From: MED-G105 sp039814575
Lineage (GTDB): Bacteria > Pseudomonadota > Alphaproteobacteria > Caulobacterales > Parvularculaceae
NCBI GenBank assembly: GCA_039814575.1
Contig: JBCCAY010000004.1
Coordinates: 124,001-188,000 of the forward strand
Direction of reading: 5' to 3'
Length of the DNA: 64,000 nt
Both the position numbers and the translations under genes were made by a program. Every line of letters starts with the position of its first letter. Within the stretch, counting starts at the first letter, position 1. The notes beneath the pieces are model-generated. The model made no database searches. It was not told the origin of the DNA and saw nothing but the letters and a program-made list of their open reading frames with translations. This document shows positions 8,720 through 17,934 of the stretch, piece by piece.

Positions 8720-10222
8720 ATGGGGTTTAGGGCGCTTATCGGCGGGCTCGCCATCTCCGCGTTCATTTGCGGCAGCGCATTGGCTCAACTGGCGGGACAA
8801 ACTTCCGACGCCGCCCCCAGCATAACGAACGCTGCCCCTGGACCCTCCCGGCAAATACTGCTCGGCGTCGCTTCCGTCGGCGTCGTGCTTTTGATGGGCC
8901 TCGTCATTCGGGCGATCTTCACCTCGCCGCGCATGGGCCGCTCATCGCTCTTCAATCGCCTCTTTGTCGTTGTCGCCACGACATCCGCCTTTTTTTCCGG
9001 CGTGTCTTCAGCCATCGGTTTCGGCCTCATCACCTCGCAAGAGAACGACGACTTTTTCCGCAACGCCGTCTTGCCGCCGGCCTTCGGCGTCTTTGTCTTC
9101 TTCCTTGCCGTGACGATTTGGGTCGGCGGCGCAGAGTTCGTGCGTCACCGGGATTGGTTTCGTGGGGCTGGCCGCGGCTTCGTTTCCGACATGGCGTTCT
9201 TTGTGGAGCGCGCGATCAAACTTTTCGTGGTCATTCCCGTTCTGGCGATCATCTTGTTTTTCGTCTCCACCTGGACGACCGTCGTCGGCATTGGCGGCGT
9301 CGACGCGGTGCGCCACACTTACAATTTCGAACTGCAGCGCCTGCAATCGGAATGCGCCGGGATTACCGCCCACCGCCAGAAAGATTTTCTCTTCTTAGAA
9401 GACTTACGCCTCGCCGTCGGCGACGTGGCCCGCGTCGCCCGCAATGAAGCCGAACGCGGCTCGCAAACGGGCGCAGCCGGCCGCGGCGCTGTCGCCGCTT
9501 ACTTCTCTGGCGTTGCTGAATGGCTCGCAGGGTTAGAGCAATCCGTTTCAGGGCTCATCAGCGCCCCCGACCCCTCCGGCGCCGACCCTTACGACCCCGC
9601 GATTTGCCCGAGCGTCGCAGAAGACCTCGCCGGCGCCCTCGCCTCCAACGCTTTTGACAATTACGATCTATGGGCGCGGGACTTTGAAAGCGGCTATGAC
9701 GATTTCGCCGTCGTTCTCAATCGTTGGCGGCGCGACCGGCGCATCGAAACGCTTCTCGAACAACAATTGTCGAGCTTTGAACGCGCGAACCCGAAACCAG
9801 TGCGCGCCAGCGCGGCGCAAGAAGCGGCCATCAATCGCTATACGGATGAAGTTGAAAGCGCTTTGCGCAGCCTTATCCGCAAACAAAAAGCCGCCAAGCC
9901 GCCCGCGCCCCTTGCATCCGCCAACGAGCTATCGCCGGAGCGCGGTCTCAGCGTATTCGTCGACTGGCTTGAAAGAGATGACGACGTTGCAGGGGATGCT
10001 GAAGAAAAGCGCGTCTCCCGCACGGCAAAGGTCGTTTATAAAGAAGAACGCATCGCCGGGCTCTCAACGATCACGCCGCGCGATGCAGTGCTGAAAAACG
10101 CTAATATCTTTTCTGATATCTGGGCGCTCGCCATCGCTTGGGATTATGCGAGTTATATTTTGATGCTCGCATTCTTGTTCTTCCCAAGCGCCGAGCGCGC
10201 CATGGCGTACAAAGACGACTAA
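8720..10222 (+). CDS. Multi-span membrane protein of unknown function
   Basis: About 500 residues that I do not recognise. From ATG 8720 (ggggga upstream) there is a signal-like N-terminus (FRALIGGLAISAFICGSALA). Hydrophobic segments follow near 45-67, 78-103, 113-132 and 155-180, then a soluble region of about 250 residues, then a final segment (WALAIAWDYASYILMLAFLFF). The soluble part is rich in charged helices and Arg/Glu. The frame continues upstream to 8522 over the tonB gene, but those residues look like shadow coding. The arrangement suggests a membrane sensor or scaffold, which I cannot support further. Confidence 0.72.
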   Translation: MGFRALIGGLAISAFICGSALAQLAGQTSDAAPSITNAAPGPSRQILLGVASVGVVLLMGLVIRAIFTSPRMGRSSLFNRLFVVVATTSAFFSGVSSAIGFGLITSQENDDFFRNAVLPPAFGVFVFFLAVTIWVGGAEFVRHRDWFRGAGRGFVSDMAFFVERAIKLFVVIPVLAIILFFVSTWTTVVGIGGVDAVRHTYNFELQRLQSECAGITAHRQKDFLFLEDLRLAVGDVARVARNEAERGSQTGAAGRGAVAAYFSGVAEWLAGLEQSVSGLISAPDPSGADPYDPAICPSVAEDLAGALASNAFDNYDLWARDFESGYDDFAVVLNRWRRDRRIETLLEQQLSSFERANPKPVRASAAQEAAINRYTDEVESALRSLIRKQKAAKPPAPLASANELSPERGLSVFVDWLERDDDVAGDAEEKRVSRTAKVVYKEERIAGLSTITPRDAVLKNANIFSDIWALAIAWDYASYILMLAFLFFPSAERAMAYKDD

Positions 10223-10408
10223 CGACAACATCAAGCGTTTCGAACTCCTAATCGACAAATACCGTCCGCACTTTTGAGCTATGGTCGATGGGGCGCAAAG
10301 ACGACGATAGACTTCATACAACATCGCGTTAGCCCCTTCCTCGCCAGTGTTACGTGCAAACGTGCGCCTATAGGGAAACGACAGTTGGTGTGAAGAAGGT
10401 CCAAAGCG

Positions 10409-11857
10409 ATGATGAAGAAACCTGAAGTTAAAGCCTTTTTCGCGGCCGTTCTCGCCATCATTGGCGCCGCCAACGCAGACGCTCGCAACACAAAATCAAC
10501 CCTAGAAAAGAGCGCGTGCCCGACTGAAGCTTTACAAGTTGTTGACGCCGTTTGTTACACCGCGGACCTGCCTGAAGATCATAAAGCGCCGGATGGCGCG
10601 CGCGTCCAAATTCCCGTCGCCGTGCTTAAGGGCGACAACGAAGGCGCGCCGCTATTTTACTTTCCGGGTTATCCCGGTGAATCCGTACTCGGATATCTTG
10701 ACGACATCAAAACGCTCCGAGACGGCGCCGGCGGACGCGATCTTGTTTTATTTGATTATCGCGGTTCCCATCGCGCCTCGCCAAGCCTCGATTGCGATCT
10801 AAGCTTGGGACGCCTCAGCGCCTATGACAATATTTTTTCACCAGTGGTTTACGACACAGCGGAAGCGCAGACACGCTTCAAAAAGCTAACCGATTACTTC
10901 GAAACCTGTCATGCGGACCTAAAATCAAGCGGCGTCGCCTTCGAACACTATAACGATTACGGCGTCGCCCACGATGTTGAGGCGATCCGGAAAGCGCTTG
11001 GTTACAAAAAGATTCATGTTGCAGGACATTCCGCAGGCGGCGGAACGATCCTTACGCAGGCCCGGTACTTTCCAAGTTCAGTCGCGTCCATCATTGCAGA
11101 ATCCCCTTGGCCCACTTGGACGCGAAACCGCGCCATGATCGATGAATTTTACGCAGCACGGGAACACTATCTTCAAAAGCTTGCGCCGTTCGTGGGCGAA
11201 CGGTTACAGGGCCGCATTTTTTCAATACTTGATCTCGACAAAGCGCGCCGCGCCTTAGACGCCATGCCTTATATGCTGAACGCTGGCGAGGAGACACATC
11301 GTTTTGATGGCGCAGGACTATTTCACCGCCTATATGTTCAGCCGCCGAAGGACTACAAAGCGTTAGCCGCTCTACTCGCCGCGATCGCGGACGGCGATCG
11401 TTCCGGGCTAAGAGCATTCATCGGTGAGCCGACAGGAACGCCGGGCGCGCAAGAAGGGCCCGCCCCTTATGGTCTTTATCTTTCCTGGATTTGCGGCGAC
11501 ATGGGCGCTGATAAGTTAAGCAAAACCGAAACCCGTGCGATGGTGCAGGCCGAACCCGCCCTATTGGGCTTTGAAGTGGGACTGGCGTGCCCTTGGTGGG
11601 ACACTGAAGGCGACGTGCCGCCGGAACACAACAGCGCGCCGGTATTGGACATCCCTGTCCTCGTCGTCACCGGCGAACGCGATGCGTGTTGCGGCCGCCG
11701 AATGGCGGATGAACTTCGCACCATCAGCCCCGTGGTTCAAACGGCTGAGATTAAAGGGCGCGGACACCGCGTCCTTGGCGAATGCCGCAGTGCGCTCGTC
11801 CGACAGTTCCTGGACAATCCTGCAAGTCCAATCGATAAAAGCTGCACACGGAAATAA
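10409..11857 (+). CDS. Secreted alpha/beta hydrolase, S33/TAP-like (copy 1)
   Basis: A 482-residue exported alpha/beta hydrolase resembling S33 (tripeptidyl/proline iminopeptidase) proteins. After a signal peptide (about 1-25, ending ANADA), an N-terminal CPTEALQVVDAVCYTADLPEDH segment may hold a disulphide. The oxyanion region is YFPGYPGES, the nucleophile elbow is GHSAGG, the acid lies in VVTGERDACCGRR and the His in KGRGHRVLG. The CPWW and CxxR features near the end match TAP C-terminal domains. The next gene is a close paralogue in the same orientation. The natural substrate (peptide or ester) is not evident. Confidence 0.86.
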   Translation: MMKKPEVKAFFAAVLAIIGAANADARNTKSTLEKSACPTEALQVVDAVCYTADLPEDHKAPDGARVQIPVAVLKGDNEGAPLFYFPGYPGESVLGYLDDIKTLRDGAGGRDLVLFDYRGSHRASPSLDCDLSLGRLSAYDNIFSPVVYDTAEAQTRFKKLTDYFETCHADLKSSGVAFEHYNDYGVAHDVEAIRKALGYKKIHVAGHSAGGGTILTQARYFPSSVASIIAESPWPTWTRNRAMIDEFYAAREHYLQKLAPFVGERLQGRIFSILDLDKARRALDAMPYMLNAGEETHRFDGAGLFHRLYVQPPKDYKALAALLAAIADGDRSGLRAFIGEPTGTPGAQEGPAPYGLYLSWICGDMGADKLSKTETRAMVQAEPALLGFEVGLACPWWDTEGDVPPEHNSAPVLDIPVLVVTGERDACCGRRMADELRTISPVVQTAEIKGRGHRVLGECRSALVRQFLDNPASPIDKSCTRK

Positions 11858-11931
11858 AGATGCAAGCGTAAGCGGCGTTAAGGACGCGTCTCGTGATGAT
11901 AAGAAGTTCGTACTCGCAAAATGAGGTTTCT

Positions 11932-13389
11932 ATGTCGGCGATGTTTTCAAGAATAGCTGCAAGCGCGGTCGCTCTAACGCTAATGTCCGGCGCTTTTTTG
12001 TCTAGCGTGGCGCACGCGCGACCGGCGAAAGCAACGTTAGAAGCGAGCGTTTGTCCCACTGATGCGCTTCGGGCCTTAGAGGCCAAATGCTACACGGCGG
12101 ATCTTCCCGAGGACCATGATGCGCCCCGAGGCAAGCGGATCTCTGTTCCCGTCGCTGTCCTCAAAGGCGACAAAAAAGCCGCGCCGCTCTTTTTCTTTCC
12201 CGGAGGACCAGGCAGTTCGGCCCTTGACCGCGAAGAACGTTTGCGGGTTTTGAAAGACGGGGCCGACGGGCGCGACCTCGTGGTCTTCGCCTATCGCGGC
12301 GGCCGCGGCGCCGCGCCGGAGCTTGACTGCGATCCTAGCTATCGGCGCCTTAGCGCCTATTATCGGAAGTTTACGCCGATCGTTCATGGCCCAGGCTCGC
12401 CCGTTGAACGACTTGCTCAGATCGGCGCCTATTACGAAGCATGCCATCAGCGGCTTAAAGAACAAGGCGTCGATATTGCACAATATACGGAATACAATAT
12501 CGCCTTCGACATCGACGCCATTCGCAAGGCCCTTGGATATAAAGCCATTCACGTCGCGGGCCATTCCGCCGGCGGCGGCGCCGTCTTGACCCAGGCGCGC
12601 CTTTTTCCAGAAGCCGTCGCCTCGGTGATCGCCGAAGCGCCATGGCCTGTCTGGACGCGAAATCGCGCGCCGATCGATGAACTCGCACCATCGCGTATCC
12701 TCTATACCCGCCTGCTCTCCCCCTATATCGGACAACGTTTTGGCGAGCACACGTTTTCAGCGTTCGACCTCGACCGCGCGCAGGACGTTCTCGACGCAGA
12801 ACCAGTGGTGTTAACGTTCGGCTCACAAACTATTCGTTTTGACGGCGCCGCCCTGATGCACCGTCTTTATGTAGACTTGCCGCAGGATCTTGAAGGGTTG
12901 GCGGGGCTTTTAACATCTGTCGCCAATGGCGATCGCTCAGGCCTTGAAGCGTTTATCGGCGTGCCCAATTCGGTTCCCATTGAACAGGGAGACACGCCAT
13001 GGGGCCTCTATCTCTCTATTGTTTGCGGCGACATGGGCGCCGACAAGCTGACCAAAACCGAGATCATCGCGATGGTGGAGAAAGAACCGGCATTGCTCGG
13101 CTTCGAGCCGACTTTAGCCTGCCCTTGGTGGGAGACGAGCGGCGATGTTCCGGCGTCCCAAAATCGTCCGCCCTCGCTGAAAATGCCGGTCCTCGTCATT
13201 ACCGGCGAACGAGATACGTGCTGCGGACGCAGGGTCGCCGACGAACTTCGCCTTGTCAGCCCATCGGTGCAGACAGCGGACTTAGCGGGTCGCGGACATA
13301 GCACTTTCGGTGGATGTCGAAACACGCTTGTCCGACAATTCCTGGATAATCCGGCGAAACCGCTCGATAAAAGCTGTACGCAGAAGTAA
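11932..13389 (+). CDS. Secreted alpha/beta hydrolase, S33/TAP-like (copy 2)
   Basis: Paralogue of the preceding gene, with the same architecture and clear identity along its length (CPTDALRALEAKCYTADLPEDH, GHSAGGGAVLTQAR, EAPWPVWTRNRAPIDE, VITGERDTCCGRR, GRGHSTFGGCR). I start at ATG 11932, which has gagg five bases upstream and gives a clean signal peptide (AASAVALTLMSGAFLSSVAHA); the frame is open to 11893. Gly-Gly in FFPGGPGSS replaces Gly-Tyr of copy 1, a difference next to the active site. It is only 74 bases from copy 1, so this is a tandem duplication and probably one operon. Confidence 0.86.
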   Translation: MSAMFSRIAASAVALTLMSGAFLSSVAHARPAKATLEASVCPTDALRALEAKCYTADLPEDHDAPRGKRISVPVAVLKGDKKAAPLFFFPGGPGSSALDREERLRVLKDGADGRDLVVFAYRGGRGAAPELDCDPSYRRLSAYYRKFTPIVHGPGSPVERLAQIGAYYEACHQRLKEQGVDIAQYTEYNIAFDIDAIRKALGYKAIHVAGHSAGGGAVLTQARLFPEAVASVIAEAPWPVWTRNRAPIDELAPSRILYTRLLSPYIGQRFGEHTFSAFDLDRAQDVLDAEPVVLTFGSQTIRFDGAALMHRLYVDLPQDLEGLAGLLTSVANGDRSGLEAFIGVPNSVPIEQGDTPWGLYLSIVCGDMGADKLTKTEIIAMVEKEPALLGFEPTLACPWWETSGDVPASQNRPPSLKMPVLVITGERDTCCGRRVADELRLVSPSVQTADLAGRGHSTFGGCRNTLVRQFLDNPAKPLDKSCTQK

Positions 13390-13445
13390 ATCCGCATTCG
13401 GACGGCGAACGCGCGAACCCAGAGCCCGCCTATACAGGCATCGCT

Positions 13446-14711
13446 TTACCCACCCTCACGTTTCGGCCATTGACCGAACAGCGTGAGGCTCATCGGGATA
13501 AGGAACAAGAGCAGCAAAACGTGCGTGTATACCGCATGGATTTGTGAGTGATTACTGACGACCTCCCACCAGATGAAGGGCGAGGCGGCGATCAGCGCAA
13601 AGGCTGGCGCGTTTTTTACGACGGCGCGCGCAGCCTCACGGCGGTGTTTTTTCGCGAGCGGCGCAATAACAAAGACCCCGATGATAGCCGCGCCCCAAAG
13701 CGCTTTAAACGCCTCAAAGTTCTCCGCAATGCCAGCGCCCGGCCAGAGTTTCACCGATTCATAATCGCCGCGTAGTCGGAAAAGGATCATCTCCCAAACG
13801 ACCTGCCATGTCTCCGGCCCGAGAACGAGATAAGCCACGAGAAACTTCACCGCCCAGAAGCCGCCATACCCCGCGCCCCAAAAAGCGCATAGCAGCAAAA
13901 ACAGCGCCGTCTGTTCTATCGCAGTTTGAGCGGGACTGAACCGCCGACGATAAAGAAAATAGACAAGCGCTGGGAACATCGCCGTGAAAAGCGGAACCGT
14001 CAACCAATCGCAATAGGCCGTCAGACATCCAATAATAAAGAAGGCCAGCAAGGGCGGCGGCGCGCTCGCGGCTTTAACGCGCGCACCGGACACCACGAAC
14101 GCGCCGCCCAGCGCGATCATCCAACTGACCGCTTTTGTCCAAAGCATCATAAAGCCGGCGTAATTCACAAAGAAAAACGGTAGGAAAAAAGCCAGCGCAA
14201 AGCCCGGACTGAAATCGCGATAGAAACGCCGCGCCAATAAGAAGAACAAGAGCAACATGGCGTTAAACGTGAACATGCGTATGTCGCGATAGGGAAACAC
14301 CGTCAGCAGCGGACGAGAGACGACGGCGTATCCATGCCAATACCGGAAATAGTCCATCGCGCGCGGGCGTTTCGTATCAGGCGTTTCAAGCTGCTTCAAA
14401 AACCGCTCGCAGCCGATAATCACGGGCGCGCGGACGGCGTATTCGGCCCATGTTTCCCCCTCATTGCGCGGCGTTAACGCGAAACTCATGCCCAGGCATT
14501 CTGTACCGACGTCTATCTTACGGCCATTAAACGCCGGCGGACGGCCGTATTGAAACACCTCGCGATCGGTATGCAGATTTTTGACGATCGGTCCATTGTC
14601 CAGCGAAACGGCAAAGACAACGAGACCAAACCCGATTGCTGCAAAAATTGGCGTTAGACCGATTGCGATGAGCGCCTTCACGCCCGCATGGCGCCAATCA
14701 ATACCAAACAT
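13446..14711 (-). CDS. Polytopic membrane protein of unknown function
   Basis: A 421-residue membrane protein not assigned to a family. ATG 14711 is preferred (gagga nine bases upstream); the frame opens three codons earlier with TTG. One membrane helix (about 10-38) precedes a hydrophilic periplasmic segment of about 110 residues with conserved-looking Cys (GTECLGMSF, IIGCERFL), then about eight helices. The layout recalls GT-C fold glycosyltransferases or their relatives, but no catalytic motif could be pinned down. It begins 12 bases after the glyS stop and is probably co-transcribed with it. Confidence 0.7.
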   Translation of the reverse strand: MFGIDWRHAGVKALIAIGLTPIFAAIGFGLVVFAVSLDNGPIVKNLHTDREVFQYGRPPAFNGRKIDVGTECLGMSFALTPRNEGETWAEYAVRAPVIIGCERFLKQLETPDTKRPRAMDYFRYWHGYAVVSRPLLTVFPYRDIRMFTFNAMLLLFFLLARRFYRDFSPGFALAFFLPFFFVNYAGFMMLWTKAVSWMIALGGAFVVSGARVKAASAPPPLLAFFIIGCLTAYCDWLTVPLFTAMFPALVYFLYRRRFSPAQTAIEQTALFLLLCAFWGAGYGGFWAVKFLVAYLVLGPETWQVVWEMILFRLRGDYESVKLWPGAGIAENFEAFKALWGAAIIGVFVIAPLAKKHRREAARAVVKNAPAFALIAASPFIWWEVVSNHSQIHAVYTHVLLLLFLIPMSLTLFGQWPKREGG

Positions 14712-14723
14712 CCGCAAGCGTCC

Positions 14724-16748
14724 TCAGCCTTCAAGCTTTGAGAAATCAGCCACGGCGCCCGTCGCGGCGACAAACCGATTGAGAAGCGCCAAGCGGTTCT
14801 CCCGTAACGCCGGATCGTCAGCATTGACGATCACCGTCTCAAAGAAGGCGTCTAACGGCGCCCGCAACGCCGCCAGCGCGGCCATCGCGGCTTCAAAGTC
14901 TTCGTTTGCACATGCTTTTTCAGCCGTGTCGCCGGCCACGCCAAGCGCCGCAAAAACGGCTTTTTCAGGGGGCTCGACAAGCGCGTCGGCGCTGACCGCA
15001 TCGGCCGGCGGCAACGCGCCTTTCTTGGCTTCCGCCTTCAGGATATTCGCCGCGCGCTTGAACGCCGCGGCCAAGTTTTCGCCGTCGCCCGTCTCCAAGA
15101 AGGCGTCGAGCGCGCTTAGTCGGGCGACGATTTCAACGAGATCATCGCGCAGCGCGCCGTTCGCATCGGTTCGCACAGCGTCAATTCGGTCATGGCGCCG
15201 GCCGGCGTCGCGCAAATAGACTTTGAGGCGGTCATGGAAAAAGTCGAGGATATCGCCCGGCGCTCGCGGTAATGGCAAACGCGCGCCCGTTTCTAAAATG
15301 ATCCGTATGACGCCGAGCGCTGCCCGGCGCAGTGCGAAGGGATCACTGGAGCCCGTCGGCTTCTTGTCGATCGACCAAAACGCCGTCAGCGTATCGAGTT
15401 TATCGGCGAGCGCGACAGCCGCGGAGACCCGTTGCACCGGCGCCGCCTCATCTTGACCTTGCGGTTTATAATGGTCGCGCACCGCGTCGGCGACCGCTTC
15501 GTCTTCGCCCTGGGCCAAGGCGTAGTACCGCCCCATTACCCCTTGCAGTTCGGGAAACTCCCCCACCATGCCGGAAACAAGGTCAGCCTTCGCGAGTCGG
15601 GCGGCTTTCTTTGTCTGACTAGGGTCAGCGCCGAGCAGCGGCGCAATCTCGCCCGCCTTTGCCGCCACGCGTTCGACTTTGTCGCCAATCGAGCCCAATC
15701 CTTCGAAGAAGGTGACGGCGTTGAGATCGTCAATACGCTCCGTAAGCGGTGTTTTCAGATCTTGATTGTAAAGATACCATCCGTCGGAGAGCCGCGCCGT
15801 CAAAACCCGCTCATAGCCAGCGCGCATTGCGACGCCGCCGTCGGGCGCTTCTAAGTTGGCGACAAAAACGAACCGATTAGCGAGCCGTCCCGTCGCGGGA
15901 TCTCGCACGGAGAAATATTTCTGATGCCCGCGCATGGAAGCGGTTAAGACTTCATCGGGAAGCGCGAGGAATTTCTCATCGAATACGCCGATCATGACGA
16001 TCGGCCATTCGGCGAGGCCCGCCACTTCCCGCAGCAAGCCTTGGTCTTCGACAAGTTCAAGCCCTTGCGCCTCACACAGGGTGCGCGCTTCGGCGGCGAT
16101 AAGCGCCGCGCGCGCGTCGCCGTCGAGCATCACTTTCGCGCTGCGCAGCGCGGTCTCATAGGCCTCGAAGCCGCGCGCCTGGATCGGGTCGTTCGCCATG
16201 AAGCGATGACCGCGCGTTGCATCGCCGGCGTCTATTCCGTCAACGGACAAGGGCACGATTTCATTATCAAAGACGCAAAGAATTGAGGTTAAGGGCCGCA
16301 CCCATTTCAAATCGCCCTCGCCCCAGCGCATGGATTTCGGCCACGAAAATCCGCGTATAATCTCAGGGACGAACTCGGCGATGAGATCAGCTGTGGCGCG
16401 TCCTTTGCGCTCAATGACGGCGACATAAAACGCGCCTTTTTTATCTTCACGCGTCGCGCACTCGTCGACGGAGGAAAGACCGGCGGATTTCAAGAAACCC
16501 TGTAAAGCTTTTTCCGGCGCGCCGACGCGCGGGCCTTTCTTTTCTTCGCTGACATCTGGTTGGCGGGAGGGAACGCCGCTGGCGACGAGCGTCAAACGAC
16601 GCGGGCCTGCAAACGCCTTCACGCCTTCCGGCAGGAAGCCGGCGCCGATCAAGCGGTCGTACACCGCTTTTTCCAGATCAGCGGCGGCGCGCGCCTGCAT
16701 GCGCGCCGGGATTTCTTCGGACAATAATTCAAGCAAGAGTTCAGGCAT
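14724..16748 (-). CDS. glyS: Glycyl-tRNA synthetase beta subunit
   Basis: A 674-residue beta subunit of the bacterial alpha2beta2 glycyl-tRNA synthetase, which binds tRNA and supports the catalytic alpha subunit. The N-terminus MPELLLELLSEEIPARMQ is characteristic. HRFMANDPI, LPDEVLTASMRGHQKYF and the KADLVSGMVGEFPELQGVMGRYYA stretch are family signatures, and a C-terminal anticodon-binding-like region is present. It is separated from glyQ by a thioesterase gene and a DUF1761 gene, whereas the two are usually adjacent. Confidence 0.97.
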   Translation of the reverse strand: MPELLLELLSEEIPARMQARAAADLEKAVYDRLIGAGFLPEGVKAFAGPRRLTLVASGVPSRQPDVSEEKKGPRVGAPEKALQGFLKSAGLSSVDECATREDKKGAFYVAVIERKGRATADLIAEFVPEIIRGFSWPKSMRWGEGDLKWVRPLTSILCVFDNEIVPLSVDGIDAGDATRGHRFMANDPIQARGFEAYETALRSAKVMLDGDARAALIAAEARTLCEAQGLELVEDQGLLREVAGLAEWPIVMIGVFDEKFLALPDEVLTASMRGHQKYFSVRDPATGRLANRFVFVANLEAPDGGVAMRAGYERVLTARLSDGWYLYNQDLKTPLTERIDDLNAVTFFEGLGSIGDKVERVAAKAGEIAPLLGADPSQTKKAARLAKADLVSGMVGEFPELQGVMGRYYALAQGEDEAVADAVRDHYKPQGQDEAAPVQRVSAAVALADKLDTLTAFWSIDKKPTGSSDPFALRRAALGVIRIILETGARLPLPRAPGDILDFFHDRLKVYLRDAGRRHDRIDAVRTDANGALRDDLVEIVARLSALDAFLETGDGENLAAAFKRAANILKAEAKKGALPPADAVSADALVEPPEKAVFAALGVAGDTAEKACANEDFEAAMAALAALRAPLDAFFETVIVNADDPALRENRLALLNRFVAATGAVADFSKLEG

Positions 16749-16823
16749 GGTCGGCGGCTTTCAGAGCAATACGGGTTTCAAAGTCGATCGGCGATGATCG
16801 TGGCATGCAGCTTTTTAGGTTCA

Positions 16824-17375
16824 TCATTTGGCGCGCGTGCGCACTTGCGTCGCAGCGATGCGGACGGCGAGTTTGTTCTTTGCGGTGAAGAAGTCCGCCT
16901 CAACATTGACGAGCGACCGAGAGATGTTAACGACCCGCGCTTCAATACGCGCGGAAGGCTTCGTCACTGGGCGGAAGAATTGCGTATCCAAACGCCCGGT
17001 GCGGAACCGGTCGTCGACGTCGCTGAGCGCCGTCATCGCCACCACCGCAGCGACATGATCAGCGACAGCAGCGATGTGCCCGCCGAATGTAAAGCCGTCG
17101 CCGACAATGTATCGATCGTCGATTGTCCACGAGAAGTTCGCCTGCCCCCAATCCCAGTCGTCAAGCCGCACGTCGCCGAGCCGGTCGCGCACCCAATCAA
17201 AAAACGGCGACGTTTCATTCTTATAGTCGTTCAAAATACCGGCATGGCGTTCGCTCGTCGCACGAGCGCTGTTGCTATTGCTATTGCCGCTGGCAGCCGC
17301 CTTCGCCCCGTCCGCAGCGCCAATGCTGACGCCGCTATCGGTGACGCCGTCAACGCTTTCGCCTTCTTTCGCCAT
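16824..17375 (-). CDS. PaaI-like hotdog-fold thioesterase
   Basis: A 183-residue protein with about 45 low-complexity N-terminal residues (Gly/Ala/Ser/Asn, including NSNSNSA) followed by a hotdog domain. The motif GGHIAAVADHVAAVVAMTAL matches the HGGxxxxLxD catalytic region of PaaI-type acyl-CoA thioesterases, and TQFFRPV and the ARVVNISRSLVNVEADFF strands fit. The acyl substrate is unknown. It lies between glyS and the DUF1761 gene on the same strand. Confidence 0.8.
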   Translation of the reverse strand: MAKEGESVDGVTDSGVSIGAADGAKAAASGNSNSNSARATSERHAGILNDYKNETSPFFDWVRDRLGDVRLDDWDWGQANFSWTIDDRYIVGDGFTFGGHIAAVADHVAAVVAMTALSDVDDRFRTGRLDTQFFRPVTKPSARIEARVVNISRSLVNVEADFFTAKNKLAVRIAATQVRTRAK

Positions 17376-17468
17376 GGGTCTCGCCTTACTTTCAAATGAG
17401 GGCTTTGTCTCGTCGCAACGCTGTTAAAGCGCCGCCAAGGCGCTTCACGACAGTCAGCAAACGTCTCT

Positions 17469-17879
17469 TTACTTCAACACAGCAAGCACGATAGCGCCGA
17501 CAATCCAACCGAAAAACAGATGCACGCCGTCGATCACCAACAACATGGGAGACTCGCCAGGGACATAAATCGGGTCATACGCCATCAAGGGCAGTCCAAA
17601 GAACGCCCACACCGCTACGGCCGTCAGGACAGCGCACATAATATCCGAAACGCCGCGCCACTTCAGAATGGTCGCAAGGCCGGTCATTTGCAAAACCGTG
17701 ATCAAAAACGCCGGCGCCAACCACCCCATACCCGCCGCTTCGACGTCTGCTTCGCTGACGCCTTGCAGGCTCATCCACAGCTCGGAGAAAATCGCTCCAT
17801 AGACGGCGTAGCCCACCATAAAAAACGCAACCGACGCGACCAGCACGCCAACAACGTTAAGACCGAAAATCCGCGGCAT
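17469..17879 (-). CDS. DUF1761 membrane protein
   Basis: A 136-residue protein with about four membrane segments and the DUF1761 pattern (GLNVVGVLVASVAFFMVGYAVYG at the start, IDGVHLFFGWIVGAIVLAVL at the end). The start is ATG 17879; a GTG immediately upstream extends it by one codon. Function is unknown. It is inserted between glyQ and the thioesterase/glyS genes on the same strand, so it probably shares their transcript. Confidence 0.78.
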   Translation of the reverse strand: MPRIFGLNVVGVLVASVAFFMVGYAVYGAIFSELWMSLQGVSEADVEAAGMGWLAPAFLITVLQMTGLATILKWRGVSDIMCAVLTAVAVWAFFGLPLMAYDPIYVPGESPMLLVIDGVHLFFGWIVGAIVLAVLK

Positions 17880-17934
17880 CACGCCTCTCCCTCTCTTTGC
17901 TCACCTACAGATAAGCAGCAAAACGCGTCACTGC

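Noticed and set aside
16794..17399. Long plus-strand frame opposite the PaaI-like gene
   Set aside because: It is the complement shadow of a gene with a recognisable hotdog domain; the product has no family-like features.
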